Shown here piece by piece: positions 5,568 to 5,881 of a DNA stretch of 5,881 nt (position 1 is its first letter; the number at the start of each line of letters is the position of its first letter). The position numbers and the translations under genes were made by a program. The stretch lies in NCBI GenBank assembly GCA_028686145.1, contig JAQUCQ010000221.1:1-5881 (forward strand). Reading direction: 5' to 3'. Origin of the DNA: Desulfuromonadaceae bacterium (GTDB lineage: Bacteria; Desulfobacterota; Desulfuromonadia; Geobacterales; Pseudopelobacteraceae). Below the pieces are notes generated by a model, which ran no database searches, was not told where the DNA came from, and worked only from the letters and a program-made list of their open reading frames with translations.

Positions 5568-5881
5568 TTACGACAAGTTGAAATTATTCTGATATGCCAT
5601 CAGCGTATTTATCATCAGGGCAGCCACCGTCATCCTGCCAACACCTCCGGGTACAGGAGTTATCCAGGAACATTTTTTACTGACATTTTCAAAATCCACA
5701 TCCCCTACCAGCTTGCCGTTTTCGAGTCGATTGATGCCGACATCAATCATCACAACCCCCTCCTTGACCATGTCCTCGGTGACAAAACCAGGAATGCCGA
5801 CTGCCACGACAATAATATCAGCGCGGCGGGTTTCGTCCAGCAAGAGGTCACGCGGAGTCTCGATGTGAGTGAGAGTGACCG
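5568..5881 (-). CDS. folD: Bifunctional methylenetetrahydrofolate dehydrogenase/cyclohydrolase, C-terminal part
   Basis: FolD oxidises 5,10-methylene-THF to methenyl-THF with NADP+ and hydrolyses it to 10-formyl-THF in the cytoplasm, supplying one-carbon units for purines and formyl-Met. About 103 C-terminal residues are visible, of a usual total near 285; the start lies beyond the right edge. The frame stays open to the edge, reading VTLTHIETPRDL upstream of the TTG codon at 5841-5843, which is therefore internal. Family landmarks are RADIIVVAVGIPGFV (19-33 of the visible part), VVMIDVGINRL (42-52), GKLVGDVDFE (55-64) and TPVPGGVG (74-81). The second FolD signature normally reads PGGVGP followed by Met/Phe/Ile and Thr, but here it is PGGVGRMT, with Arg (AGG) in place of Pro. 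The catalytic Lys region is not in the window. The gene converges on the FKBP gene. Confidence 0.95.
   Translation of the reverse strand, partial: VTLTHIETPRDLLLDETRRADIIVVAVGIPGFVTEDMVKEGVVMIDVGINRLENGKLVGDVDFENVSKKCSWITPVPGGVGRMTVAALMINTLMAYQNNFNLS

Overview
This window carries the 3' end of a dcw (division and cell wall) cluster from a Gram-negative bacterium, followed by a small chaperone/isomerase gene and the 3' part of folD on the opposite strand. The order murB-ddl-ftsQ-ftsA-ftsZ is standard for Proteobacteria and relatives. Three things suggest the Geobacter/Pelobacter group (Desulfuromonadia): no lpxC follows ftsZ, the protein sequences resemble that group, and a SlyD-like FKBP facing folD lies next to the cluster. 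The assignment is an inference from recall, not a search.

Layout. Positions 1-246 hold the last 81 codons of murB. After a 112-bp AT-rich gap comes ddl (359-1285). Three bases after ddl is ftsQ (1289-2113, GTG start), then ftsA (2151-3389) behind a strong Shine-Dalgarno. A 109-bp gap with a possible promoter precedes ftsZ (3499-4668). A long perfect hairpin without a U tract (4679-4716) follows ftsZ. The 289-bp gap 4669-4957 also contains a good sigma70-like promoter (4819-4846) and a leader with alternative hairpins, all upstream of the FKBP gene (4958-5461). A textbook bidirectional terminator (5527-5557) separates this gene from the convergent folD (5568 to the window edge, minus strand).

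How the genes work together. MurB makes UDP-MurNAc and Ddl makes the D-Ala-D-Ala dipeptide, both cytoplasmic peptidoglycan precursors. FtsZ builds the septal ring, FtsA anchors it to the inner membrane, and FtsQ links it to the periplasmic septal synthesis machinery. FKBP and FolD (one-carbon metabolism) are neighbours rather than parts of the division machine.

Most of the window is ordinary conserved core genome. The one unusual item is the FKBP protein. It carries a cysteine- and acid-rich insert of four five-residue units close to its predicted active site, and it lacks the His-rich metal-binding tail of classical SlyD. FolD also has an Arg in place of the usual Pro in its most conserved motif. 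I saw no mobile element, CRISPR array, tRNA or rRNA, and no convincing wholly new system.
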